A DNA stretch of 5,399 nucleotides, from assembly GCA_020726205.1 (NCBI GenBank), contig DYTA01000079.1, positions 1-5,399 on the forward strand, given 5' to 3'. The translations under genes were made by a program, and so were the position numbers. This document shows positions 1-5,399 of this stretch, in pieces; position 1 is the stretch's first letter; the number at the start of each line of letters is the position of its first letter. The stretch is from Nitrosospira multiformis. GTDB lineage: Bacteria > Pseudomonadota > Gammaproteobacteria > Burkholderiales > UBA11063. A model generated the notes under the pieces. It worked only from the letters and a program-made list of their open reading frames with translations, searched no databases and had not been told where the DNA came from.

Positions 1-378
1 TATAGTTAATTGAAACCAGATAAAGTGTTGATTAGATGCAAATGCAAGAATTAAATTACTACTTATTAAAAGGATAGCATTTATCGTTTGAATAGCTTTT
101 GTGTGCAATTTTATGGTTAAATTCAAATGATTATATATCATCATTCCAAATGGACGAGCTAAATAGCCAATCATAAAAATTGAGAAAAAATAAAATATCT
201 TTTGATGGATAACTATTTGATTATGAGACATAAATTTTATAATATATATTGACACAAAACTGAAAATTATTAAGTCATAGAATTCTAATATGCCACCTAA
301 TGCGGTAATTGCAATATTTTTTAAATCTCGTTTGTCAAGGCGTGCATTAAATAAAATCTTTATATATTGAAAAATCAT
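1..378 (-). CDS. MHS-family (ProP-like) major facilitator transporter, N-terminal part
   Basis: Reading leftward from an ATG at 376-378, the frame stays open for 126 codons to the window edge, so only the N-terminus is seen. The translation shows hydrophobic segments at about residues 22-48, 60-82 and 96-116. The sequence GGILEFYDLIIFSF (28-41) corresponds to the E-[WF]-[YF]-D signature of TM1 in the metabolite:H+ symporter group (ProP, KgtP, ShiA, CitA relatives), and GYLARPFG (71-78) to the end of TM2. Known members are inner-membrane proton symporters for organic acids, proline/betaine or shikimate; the substrate here cannot be inferred. The loop after TM2, usually GxLGDRxGRK (motif A), reads NHLNLTIKLH (83-92), so the conserved Gly, Asp and Arg/Lys are missing. 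The gene lies 71 nt downstream of pepN on the same strand, separated by a hairpin. The Shine-Dalgarno is weak (AAAG about 7 nt upstream). Family call is fairly sure; function is open. Confidence 0.8.
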   Translation of the reverse strand, partial: MIFQYIKILFNARLDKRDLKNIAITALGGILEFYDLIIFSFVSIYIIKFMSHNQIVIHQKIFYFFSIFMIGYLARPFGMMIYNHLNLTIKLHTKAIQTINAILLISSNLILAFASNQHFIWFQLTI

Positions 379-396
379 AATTTACTTTATGTTATA

Positions 397-425
397 GTTT
401 ATGCCACATAAATTGTGGCATAAAC
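397..425. promoter_or_regulatory. Perfect 12-bp inverted repeat between pepN and the transporter gene
   Basis: GTTTATGCCACA (397-408) is the exact reverse complement of TGTGGCATAAAC (414-425), with a TAAAT loop. In leftward transcripts it forms a strong stem 25 nt after the pepN stop and 18 nt before the transporter ATG. No U-run follows the stem (the next bases read TATAACATAAAG), so it is a poor classical intrinsic terminator. It may end or process the pepN message, or be a repressor operator: a -10-like TATAAC sits immediately beside it at 391-396 (minus strand), although no good -35 is seen. A smaller palindrome, AAGTTA-A-TAACTT, lies at 429-441. The repeat itself is seen directly; its role is inference. 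Confidence 0.6.
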
Positions 426-449
426 AAGAAGTTAATAACTTTATTTTTG

Positions 450-3062
450 CTAGTTAAGTTGATTGAGTGTTTTTGAAATTAATTCATAAACATCTTTAGA
501 TAGTCCTTGCTCTGTCAATATTGTTGATAAAATTGGGCGAGCTAATTCTTTATATTTATTATCTAAGTTACTTAAACTACTAAAGCTATGTGCAATACGG
601 CTTGCGACGCCAGAGTTAAATTTATCAATCCGTAGGATTTCATTCGCAATAAAATTATATCCTTCTTTTGTGTGGAAATATAAACTATTTGTTGTAAATC
701 CACGAATTAACGCATATAGTTTATTAGGATTAGTATTATCAAATCCTTGGTATGTAGTTAGTTTGATTACTTGTTGCAATGTATCTTGACGTTGACTTTG
801 ACTTTGTAACATAAACCATTTATCCATTACCAACGGATAGTTGTGGTAACTTGAATCAAAATCAGCTAATAATTCATCACGAATTATATTTGTACTATTA
901 TTAATAGCAACTAATGCACCTATTTTATCTGTCATATTATCCGCTTGTTTATATAACTCACTTACGCTAAGTATATGTTGACTATGATTGTTACAGCTCA
1001 TCAAATACATTAAACTAACATTTTTAAGTGCTCGTTTTCCAGCATCAGCAAAATTATACGGATTGGTTTGATTCAATTTAATAATTTCTTGCCATGTCTG
1101 TTCTAAGCTGTTTGCAATTGAGTTACGTAATTGATTGATTGCATTGTTTAATTTAGTTATTTCTACCTGTTCAAATAACGAACTTAATTCTGCAAAGCTA
1201 GGAAGTGTTGCGATAAGTGCTCGCATACTTGGATCTAATCTTTGGTCTGATATAGTTATCGTTAATGCTGCGATTAATTTTTGATTGATTGTAACTAATT
1301 CTGGTTTATCTGCGTGATATATTTCTGAAATAGTTTGTTTGTATAAGCTTTGAATAGCTTCCCAACGATTAAATGAATTGTTATCATGCGCAGCGAGATT
1401 TAATAATTGTGTTAGAGTATATGGATAATTTACTATTACTGGTGCAGAAAAATTTCTTAATAGCGATGGAGTTGGTTGTTGATTAACTTTAAAAGTAAAT
1501 TTTGTATTAAAATCATCTACAAGCAATACTGTACATTGCTCAGGTGTCACAATATATCGACCTTGAACGATTTCACATGGTAGTTCTTGTCCATCATTAG
1601 TTATTAGACCTATTTCAACAGGAATTAACATTGCTTTGAAACTAGCGTTTGATTTTAGTATTTGTTTGATGTTTAGCGTATAAAGATGTTGTTCTGAATC
1701 ATAATGATCACTAATTTCTAGATTAGGTGTGCCAGATTGAGAATACCACAACATAAATTGACTTAAATCAAAATTATTAGCATCAGCCATTGCTTGTGCA
1801 AAGTCATCACAAGTTACAGCACTTCCATCATGACGTGCAAAATATAGTTTAAGACCTTTTTCAAAACCAGCTTTACCTAAAATTGTCTGATACATTCTAA
1901 CTACTTCAGCACCTTTTTCATAAACAGTCATTGTATAGAAATTGTTTATTTCAAGGTAAGACTCTGGGCGAACTGGGTGAGATAATGCCGAATTATCCTC
2001 AGGAAATTGACCTTGGCGTAAGTCTTTTACTTCTTGAATTCGTTCTACAGCACGAGAGTGTAAGTCTGAGGTAAATTCTTGATCACGAAATACGGTTAAT
2101 CCCTCTTTGAGAGATAGTTGAAACCAATCACGACAAGTTACACGATTACCAGTCCAGTTATGAAAATATTCATGTCCAACTACTGCTTCAACATTGATAA
2201 AGTCTGTATCTGTAGCTGTTTTACTATCAGCTAATACATATTTAGTATTAAAAATATTTAAACCTTTATTTTCCATTGCTCCCATGTTGAAATCACCACT
2301 TGCTACTATCATATAGCGATCTAAATCATATTCTAGATTAAAACGTTGTTCATCCCACATCATTGCTTTTTTTAGTGACTCAAGACAATGTTGACATTGA
2401 CTAATTGAATCAACATCACTATATACTTCCAAATCAACGTTACGTCCCGAAGATGTTTTAAATGTGTCACTAATTACACTAAACTTACCCGCAACTAGAG
2501 CAAATAAATAACTTGGTTTTTTGAATGGGTCTTGCCAAACAACTTTGATTTTACCATTTGCTAATTTTTCACGACTAATTTGGTTTCCATTTGAAAGGAG
2601 AATAGGATATTTATCTTCATCAGCAATAATTGTAGTTGTAAATTTCGCCATAACATCTGGGCGATCTTGGTAATAAGTTATTTTACGAAATCCTTCTGGT
2701 TCGCATTGAGTAAATAAGCTACCTTGCGAGGCATATAATCCCATGCAACTTTTATTGTTAAATGCATCAACTTCTGTTTCTATAGTTAGCTCAAAGCTCA
2801 TTGGTAAATTATTTAGTATTAACTCATCGTTATTAAGTTGATAATTATGTAATGGTGTGTCATCTATACTAACTGAAATCAATTTACTCGAGCCGTTTAA
2901 AGTTAACACGCTACTATTACTTTGTTGATTTTTTATATATTGCGTTTTACTGGTAACAATTACTGTGTTTTCTAGAATATCAAAATTAAGGTTTATACTA
3001 TTGCTCCAATAAGTTGGTTGTTGATAATCACTTAAATATTTCATATTATCTAATTTAGTCAT
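450..3062 (-). CDS. pepN: Aminopeptidase N (M1 zinc metallopeptidase)
   Basis: Removes N-terminal amino acids from peptides in the cytoplasm, a late step of protein turnover. With the start at 3062 the protein is 870 aa, the length of E. coli PepN, and key residues share its numbering: Glu121 (substrate amine), exopeptidase motif GAMEN 261-265, zinc ligands His297 and His301 in HEYFH, catalytic Glu298, third ligand Glu320, and Tyr381. The expected four parts are present: N-terminal beta domain (about 1-193), thermolysin-like domain (194-444), small beta domain (445-546) and C-terminal helical domain (547-870), ending in ELISKTLNQLN. The frame extends upstream to an ATG at 3131, but residue 1 of the shorter form (MTKLDNMKYLSDY) aligns with the E. 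coli N-terminus, GAAAG lies 7 nt before it (3070-3074), and the extra codons overlie the promoter. Stop is TAG at 450-452. No frameshift or lost motif is seen; it should be active. Confidence 0.97.
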   Translation of the reverse strand: MTKLDNMKYLSDYQQPTYWSNSINLNFDILENTVIVTSKTQYIKNQQSNSSVLTLNGSSKLISVSIDDTPLHNYQLNNDELILNNLPMSFELTIETEVDAFNNKSCMGLYASQGSLFTQCEPEGFRKITYYQDRPDVMAKFTTTIIADEDKYPILLSNGNQISREKLANGKIKVVWQDPFKKPSYLFALVAGKFSVISDTFKTSSGRNVDLEVYSDVDSISQCQHCLESLKKAMMWDEQRFNLEYDLDRYMIVASGDFNMGAMENKGLNIFNTKYVLADSKTATDTDFINVEAVVGHEYFHNWTGNRVTCRDWFQLSLKEGLTVFRDQEFTSDLHSRAVERIQEVKDLRQGQFPEDNSALSHPVRPESYLEINNFYTMTVYEKGAEVVRMYQTILGKAGFEKGLKLYFARHDGSAVTCDDFAQAMADANNFDLSQFMLWYSQSGTPNLEISDHYDSEQHLYTLNIKQILKSNASFKAMLIPVEIGLITNDGQELPCEIVQGRYIVTPEQCTVLLVDDFNTKFTFKVNQQPTPSLLRNFSAPVIVNYPYTLTQLLNLAAHDNNSFNRWEAIQSLYKQTISEIYHADKPELVTINQKLIAALTITISDQRLDPSMRALIATLPSFAELSSLFEQVEITKLNNAINQLRNSIANSLEQTWQEIIKLNQTNPYNFADAGKRALKNVSLMYLMSCNNHSQHILSVSELYKQADNMTDKIGALVAINNSTNIIRDELLADFDSSYHNYPLVMDKWFMLQSQSQRQDTLQQVIKLTTYQGFDNTNPNKLYALIRGFTTNSLYFHTKEGYNFIANEILRIDKFNSGVASRIAHSFSSLSNLDNKYKELARPILSTILTEQGLSKDVYELISKTLNQLN

Positions 3063-3098
3063 GGCATAACTTTCATTGAATAGTTGGTAATAGTATAT

Positions 3099-3124
3099 AT
3101 TATATTGTTTTTTAACAATATAAT
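3099..3124. repeat. Perfect 11-bp inverted repeat inside the pepN promoter (candidate operator)
   Basis: ATTATATTGTT (3099-3109) and its exact reverse complement AACAATATAAT (3114-3124) flank a TTTT spacer. The palindrome fills the space from the -10 hexamer into the -35 hexamer of the pepN promoter, so a protein bound here would directly occlude RNA polymerase. It lies upstream of the predicted transcription start, so it would act as DNA, not as an RNA hairpin. I do not recognise the site as a known regulator's consensus. In DNA this AT-rich some palindromes arise by chance, but a perfect 11-bp arm is long. Confidence 0.5.
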
Positions 3125-3127
3125 CAA
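3099..3127 (-). promoter_or_regulatory. Sigma70-type promoter for pepN
   Basis: On the minus strand, TTGATT (3122-3127; 4 of 6 consensus) and an exact TATAAT (3099-3104) are separated by 17 bp, the optimal spacing. The predicted transcription start is near 3092, giving a leader of about 30 nt before the ATG at 3062. This placement rules out the upstream ATG at 3131 as the start of the normal transcript. The region is AT-rich, so chance -10 matches are common, but spacing, position and agreement with the E. coli-length protein all fit. Confidence 0.65.
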
Positions 3128-3239
3128 GCATAGATTATTTATATTTTTTTAGGCGTTAATATTTTTTTAATTAAAATTAATTATTAATAAGTTGTGCAGT
3201 GCATTTATAGTTTATTACACTGTATGATAAAATATATTG

Positions 3240-3245
3240 TATAAT
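3240..3245 (+). promoter_or_regulatory. Candidate -10 element for gcvT
   Basis: An exact TATAAT lies 41 nt upstream of the gcvT ATG and predicts a start near 3252 with a leader of about 35 nt. The -35 is unclear: ATTACA at 3214-3219 matches 4 of 6 but is 20 bp away, longer than optimal. TATGAT at 3223-3228 and TATTAT at 3245-3250 are alternative -10s. The surrounding 3132-3286 is almost entirely A and T, with a TTTTAATTAAAA palindrome at 3165-3176, so individual hexamer matches carry little weight. No other gene or RNA is seen in this divergent region. Confidence 0.35.
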
Positions 3246-3286
3246 ATTATTTAATATATTTAATTACTTTTTAGAATAGCAAGAGT

Positions 3287-4369
3287 ATGAATTATACGCC
3301 ATTGTATCCTAGTCATGTAATGTCACGAGGAAAAATTGTTAACTATTATGGCTGGGCATTGCCTGCTTATTATAGTTCACCTAAGCAAGAATATACCGCA
3401 GTTCGTTCTAATGTTGGAGTCTTTGATATATCACATATGGCAATTCATGATATCCACGGTATGGAAGCAAAAGCTTTTTTAAGATATTTATTGAGTAATG
3501 ATGTAGAGAAATTAGACGTATATGGTGTTGGTAAAATTTTGTATTCCGCAATCCTGAATCAGGAAGCTGGAATTATTGATGATTTAATTGTTTATTTAAT
3601 GCCATTTGGTTATCGATTAGTGACTAATTCAGCGACAGAAGTTCAAGTTCTCAGTTGGATTAAGCAAATTGCTGCTGGATTTAAGGTTGAAATATTTAAT
3701 CGTAATGATTTAGCTATAATTGCTGTACAGGGGCCACAAGCTATTAATAAGGTTGCAGATGCAAAACCTCATATGCGTGAAAAACTACTATCTTTGACCT
3801 CATTTATGTCTATTGAAGATAATAATTATTTATATGCGCAAACTAAATATACAGGTGGTACTGGTTTAGAAATTATGCTTCCTAAGGAGGAGGCTAATTT
3901 ATTTTGGTTAACACTATTGGATCATCAGGTAGTTCCGTGTGGTTTATATGCTTTAAATATGCTACGTGTCGAATCTGGAGTTAATTTGTATGGTGCTGAA
4001 ATTAATAATAGCTTTACTCCAATTTCTTGTAATATTGATTGGGCTGTAGATTTAACTGATACAAATCGTGATTTTATGGGGAAAAAAGCTTATCAGCTAG
4101 TTCGTCTTAATCCTGATGCTATGCAATTAATGGGTGCAATGCTTTATAGTAGCCTCAATGTTCATCATGGACATAAAGTTATGTGTAATGGGTTAGAATG
4201 TGGTGTGGTTACAAGTGGCATTTACTCACCAATATTACAAAGGTCAATTGCAATTATTAGAATTCATTCTGGATTGATTGGTGATTTTAGTATTGAAGTA
4301 CGTGGAAAATTACATGCAATTGAAGTTGTTCCTTTACCGTTTATTCGAGATGGTAAAATTTTATTTTAG
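3287..4369 (+). CDS. gcvT: GcvT-family aminomethyltransferase (glycine cleavage T-protein), divergent active site
   Basis: GcvT takes the aminomethyl group from lipoylated H-protein and, with tetrahydrofolate, makes 5,10-methylene-THF and ammonia. The protein is 360 aa, close to the usual length, and aligns end to end: TPLYPSH (4-10), YYGWALPAYY (20-29), VFDISHM (45-51), AGIIDDLIVY (94-103) with the catalytic Asp region at 98-99, AIIAVQGP (143-150), VNLYGAEI (232-239), RDFMGKKAY (261-269), VTSGIYSP (308-315) and the C-terminal PFIRDGKILF. The start matches the family N-terminus; AAGAG (3281-3285) lies very close to the ATG. Unusually, the YTGE motif reads YTGG (188-191), and the near-invariant G-A-R-D before LRLEAG reads Y-A-L-N (221-224), so the folate-contacting Arg is Leu223; the Glu of the following x-E-I (Glu195) is kept. 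No gcvH or gcvP lies nearby. It could be a weakened GcvT or a folate-binding relative with another task; tRNA-modifying YgfZ is less likely given the end-to-end GcvT match. Confidence 0.85.
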   Translation: MNYTPLYPSHVMSRGKIVNYYGWALPAYYSSPKQEYTAVRSNVGVFDISHMAIHDIHGMEAKAFLRYLLSNDVEKLDVYGVGKILYSAILNQEAGIIDDLIVYLMPFGYRLVTNSATEVQVLSWIKQIAAGFKVEIFNRNDLAIIAVQGPQAINKVADAKPHMREKLLSLTSFMSIEDNNYLYAQTKYTGGTGLEIMLPKEEANLFWLTLLDHQVVPCGLYALNMLRVESGVNLYGAEINNSFTPISCNIDWAVDLTDTNRDFMGKKAYQLVRLNPDAMQLMGAMLYSSLNVHHGHKVMCNGLECGVVTSGIYSPILQRSIAIIRIHSGLIGDFSIEVRGKLHAIEVVPLPFIRDGKILF

Positions 4370-4400
4370 TTTTCTTGCCAATATTCTCTGTTAAGCGTGG

Positions 4401-4409
4401 TGATTTAAT
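4401..4409 (+). promoter_or_regulatory. Candidate extended -10 promoter for the Sel1-repeat gene
   Basis: TGATTTAAT fits the extended -10 pattern TGnTATAAT with one mismatch, which can work without a good -35 (TTGCCA at 4375-4380 matches 5 of 6 but is 23 bp away). It would start transcription near 4416, leaving a leader of about 14 nt containing the ribosome binding site. No terminator is visible in the 60-nt gap after gcvT, so read-through from gcvT is equally possible. Confidence 0.3.
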
Positions 4410-4429
4410 ATTAATTTACAGGTGAAAAA

Positions 4430-5158
4430 ATGATAGCAAAAAAGCGATTAAAGTTAGTTGTAGTTGTTTTTTTGTCTATTATAATATTGTTTTTCTCTAT
4501 CAAGTATTTATTTTTAATTAAATCACCTAAACCATCTACTATAGTTGTCAATTCTCCACAACAGTCTAGCTTATCATGTTTATCAAGCTTAAATAATCAT
4601 CCAAATTATACTTTGCAGTTTAAATGCTTAGAAACACTTGCTAAACAGGGTAATGCTGAAGCTGCTTATCATCTAAGTCAGATGTATTTCTTGGGTCTAG
4701 CACCGCTTAAAAATATTGAGTCTGGTAATTTATGGCTAATTAAAGCATCATTGGCTGGTAGCGAGTCTGCTCAGTTACAAATACGGACGATTAATCTTGC
4801 TATCAAATATAATAATAAAATTATCTTTCTTGATAACCTATTTAGATTAGCAGTATCTACAGAATCTAATTCAGTATTTGCTAATTCTGTGCTTGCAACA
4901 TTTTATTTTCGTGGTATTTTAATTCCACAAAATTATGAGAGTGCTGAGTATTACGCATTACGTGCGGCACAGCATAAAAACTCACAAGGGCAGTTAATTT
5001 TAGGTTTACTCTATCCATATCCCAATTGGACTGGATATAATGAAAGTGCAACTTTAATTTGGTGGGATCAATATTTGCATAATCATCATGAGTCAAATCT
5101 TAGTTTTAGGGTTATGGTTAAATCTACACGAATAATTCACCACAATAAGTTAAAGTAA
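4430..5158 (+). CDS. Membrane-anchored Sel1-like repeat protein of unknown function
   Basis: A 242-aa protein starting after a clear Shine-Dalgarno AGGTGA (4420-4425, 4-nt spacer), 60 nt downstream of gcvT. A basic start (MIAKKRLK) and a single hydrophobic segment at about residues 9-30 predict an inner-membrane anchor with the rest in the periplasm; there is no lipobox. The soluble part has Sel1-like (TPR-related) helical repeats: about 75-110 (NAEAAYHLSQMYFLG...), about 148-183 (FANSVLATFYFRG... with ESAEYYALRAA) and a worn third unit at about 184-217 (QGQLILGLLY... ESATLIWWDQYL). Such repeats usually mediate protein-protein contacts. Cys50 and Cys66 precede the repeats and could form a disulfide in the periplasm. 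The tail is basic and His-rich (IIHHNKLK). The specific role and partners are not recognisable; fold assignment is reasonably sure, function unknown. Confidence 0.75.
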   Translation: MIAKKRLKLVVVVFLSIIILFFSIKYLFLIKSPKPSTIVVNSPQQSSLSCLSSLNNHPNYTLQFKCLETLAKQGNAEAAYHLSQMYFLGLAPLKNIESGNLWLIKASLAGSESAQLQIRTINLAIKYNNKIIFLDNLFRLAVSTESNSVFANSVLATFYFRGILIPQNYESAEYYALRAAQHKNSQGQLILGLLYPYPNWTGYNESATLIWWDQYLHNHHESNLSFRVMVKSTRIIHHNKLK

Positions 5159-5159
5159 G

Positions 5160-5227
5160 TTATCCCCATATTTTGTGAGTAATCTTGTGGATAAAGTAGT
5201 GAATAATTAGGAATAACTTGTGCGTAA
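5160..5227. other. Cluster of DnaA-box-like 9-mers (putative origin or DnaA-binding locus)
   Basis: Directly after the Sel1-gene stop lie five sequences close to the DnaA box consensus TTWTNCACA: TTATCCCCA (5160-5168, plus), then on the minus strand TTACTCACA (5174-5182), an exact TTATCCACA (5186-5194), TTATTCACT (5198-5206) and TTACGCACA (5219-5227). The first three minus-strand boxes start exactly 12 bp apart, as a tandem TTGTGRRTAA-type array. Next to them, 5229-5260 is nearly pure A/T (including TAATTAATTAA), as expected of a DNA-unwinding element. This resembles the architecture of oriC. No dnaA, dnaN, rpmH or mnmG is in the window, so a DnaA-regulated promoter or DnaA-titrating site, or a plasmid/phage origin, cannot be excluded. 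Confidence 0.5.
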
Positions 5228-5263
5228 GTTTATTTTATGTAATTAATTAAGTGATATTGTGAG

Positions 5264-5280
5264 TTAGATATTCTATCTAA
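5264..5280. repeat. Small inverted repeat, weak terminator-like
   Basis: TTAGATA (5264-5270) and TATCTAA (5274-5280) flank a TTC loop, and the plus strand continues GTATTGTATTTTTG. It could be a weak rightward terminator for the Sel1 gene, but the stem has little G+C and the T-run begins 8 nt later. The rest of 5281-5345 shows no recognisable gene or site. Confidence 0.25.
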
Positions 5281-5345
5281 GTATTGTATTTTTGTTCCGA
5301 TGTCTATAGTTTTATAAAATCCATGGCAAGTTACGTAATATTTAT

Positions 5346-5399
5346 GGCTCTTTCGAGTTTTGTGTGGGTAGCGCAGAAATTCACCCCTATGTATGACTA
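5346..5399 (+). mobile_element. Probable end of an ISL3-family insertion sequence, cut by the window edge
   Basis: From 5346 the sequence reads GGCTCTTTCGAGTTTTGTGT and continues to the edge. Terminal inverted repeats of the ISL3 family typically begin GGCTCTT or similar. The segment is about 46% G+C (25 of 54), clearly above the surrounding DNA. The 8 bp just before it, ATATTTAT (5338-5345), would be the expected 8-bp AT-rich target duplication. No transposase is visible because only 54 bases are present; the matching right end and second target copy lie outside. A non-autonomous element carrying only the ends is also possible. The family assignment rests on recalled terminal-repeat form and is tentative. 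Confidence 0.4.

Noticed and set aside
3165..3176. TTTTAATTAAAA palindrome in the divergent promoter region
   Set aside because: Perfect but composed only of A and T in a region of the same composition, so it is expected by chance.
3132..3286. Glycine riboswitch upstream of gcvT
   Set aside because: The region is nearly all A/T, with none of the G-rich conserved core or tandem aptamer helices, and the likely leader (about 35 nt) is too short.
4881..5096. 71-codon open frame on the minus strand
   Set aside because: It lies wholly inside the Sel1-repeat gene on the other strand, has no ribosome binding site, and its translation resembles no family; it is a shadow of the real gene.
5230..5398. 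Minus-strand open frame of about 56 codons entering from the right edge
   Set aside because: It has a plausible-looking basic translation (FLRYPHKTRKSHKYY) but crosses the presumed IS boundary and an inverted repeat, and matches no family I know. It would need the sequence to the right to revive it.
5323..5399. Plus-strand open frame from ATG at 5323 (MASYVIFMALSSFVW...) to the window edge
   Set aside because: No Shine-Dalgarno precedes it, it is only 25 codons long here, and it crosses the composition break at 5346; the repeat-like IS end explains the sequence better.
1..5399. CRISPR array, tRNA, rRNA or phage genes
   Set aside because: No regularly spaced direct repeats of CRISPR size, no cloverleaf with a GTTCRA-type T-loop, and no phage structural or integrase motifs were seen. 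The only short phased repeats are the 12-bp DnaA-like boxes.

Overview
This AT-rich window (about one third G+C by eye) looks like the chromosome of a low-GC proteobacterium, gamma or possibly beta. The main evidence is an aminopeptidase N that matches Escherichia coli PepN residue for residue in numbering (870 aa; His297, Glu298, His301, Glu320 and Tyr381 all in register). I cannot name the genus.

Layout from left to right. (1) At 1-378, minus strand, is the N-terminal 126 codons of an MHS-type major facilitator transporter, cut by the window edge; its normally conserved motif A loop is degenerate. (2) At 379-449 is a short gap holding a perfect 12-bp inverted repeat with a 5-nt loop. (3) At 450-3062, minus strand, is pepN. 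The open frame runs on to 3131, but the extra 23 codons lie over a good sigma70-type promoter, so the true start is at 3062. (4) At 3063-3286 is a very AT-rich divergent promoter region. The pepN promoter there is filled by a perfect 11-bp inverted repeat. (5) At 3287-4369, plus strand, is a full-length GcvT-family protein (aminomethyltransferase, T-protein of the glycine cleavage system) in which several near-invariant folate-site residues are changed. (6) At 4430-5158, plus strand, is a small membrane-anchored Sel1-repeat protein of unknown function. (7) At 5159-5345 is non-coding DNA containing a cluster of five DnaA-box-like 9-mers, one of them an exact TTATCCACA, followed by a very AT-rich stretch. 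This could be a replication origin or another DnaA-binding locus. (8) At 5346-5399 the composition becomes richer in G+C and the sequence begins GGCTCTTTCGAG, resembling the terminal inverted repeat of an ISL3-family insertion sequence that continues beyond the window.

The genes do not form one obvious pathway. pepN (peptide breakdown) and the transporter read leftward, gcvT (one-carbon/glycine metabolism) and the Sel1 gene read rightward. No gcvH, gcvP or lpd is present beside gcvT. The points most worth checking are the DnaA-box array, the altered GcvT active site and the palindrome inside the pepN promoter.
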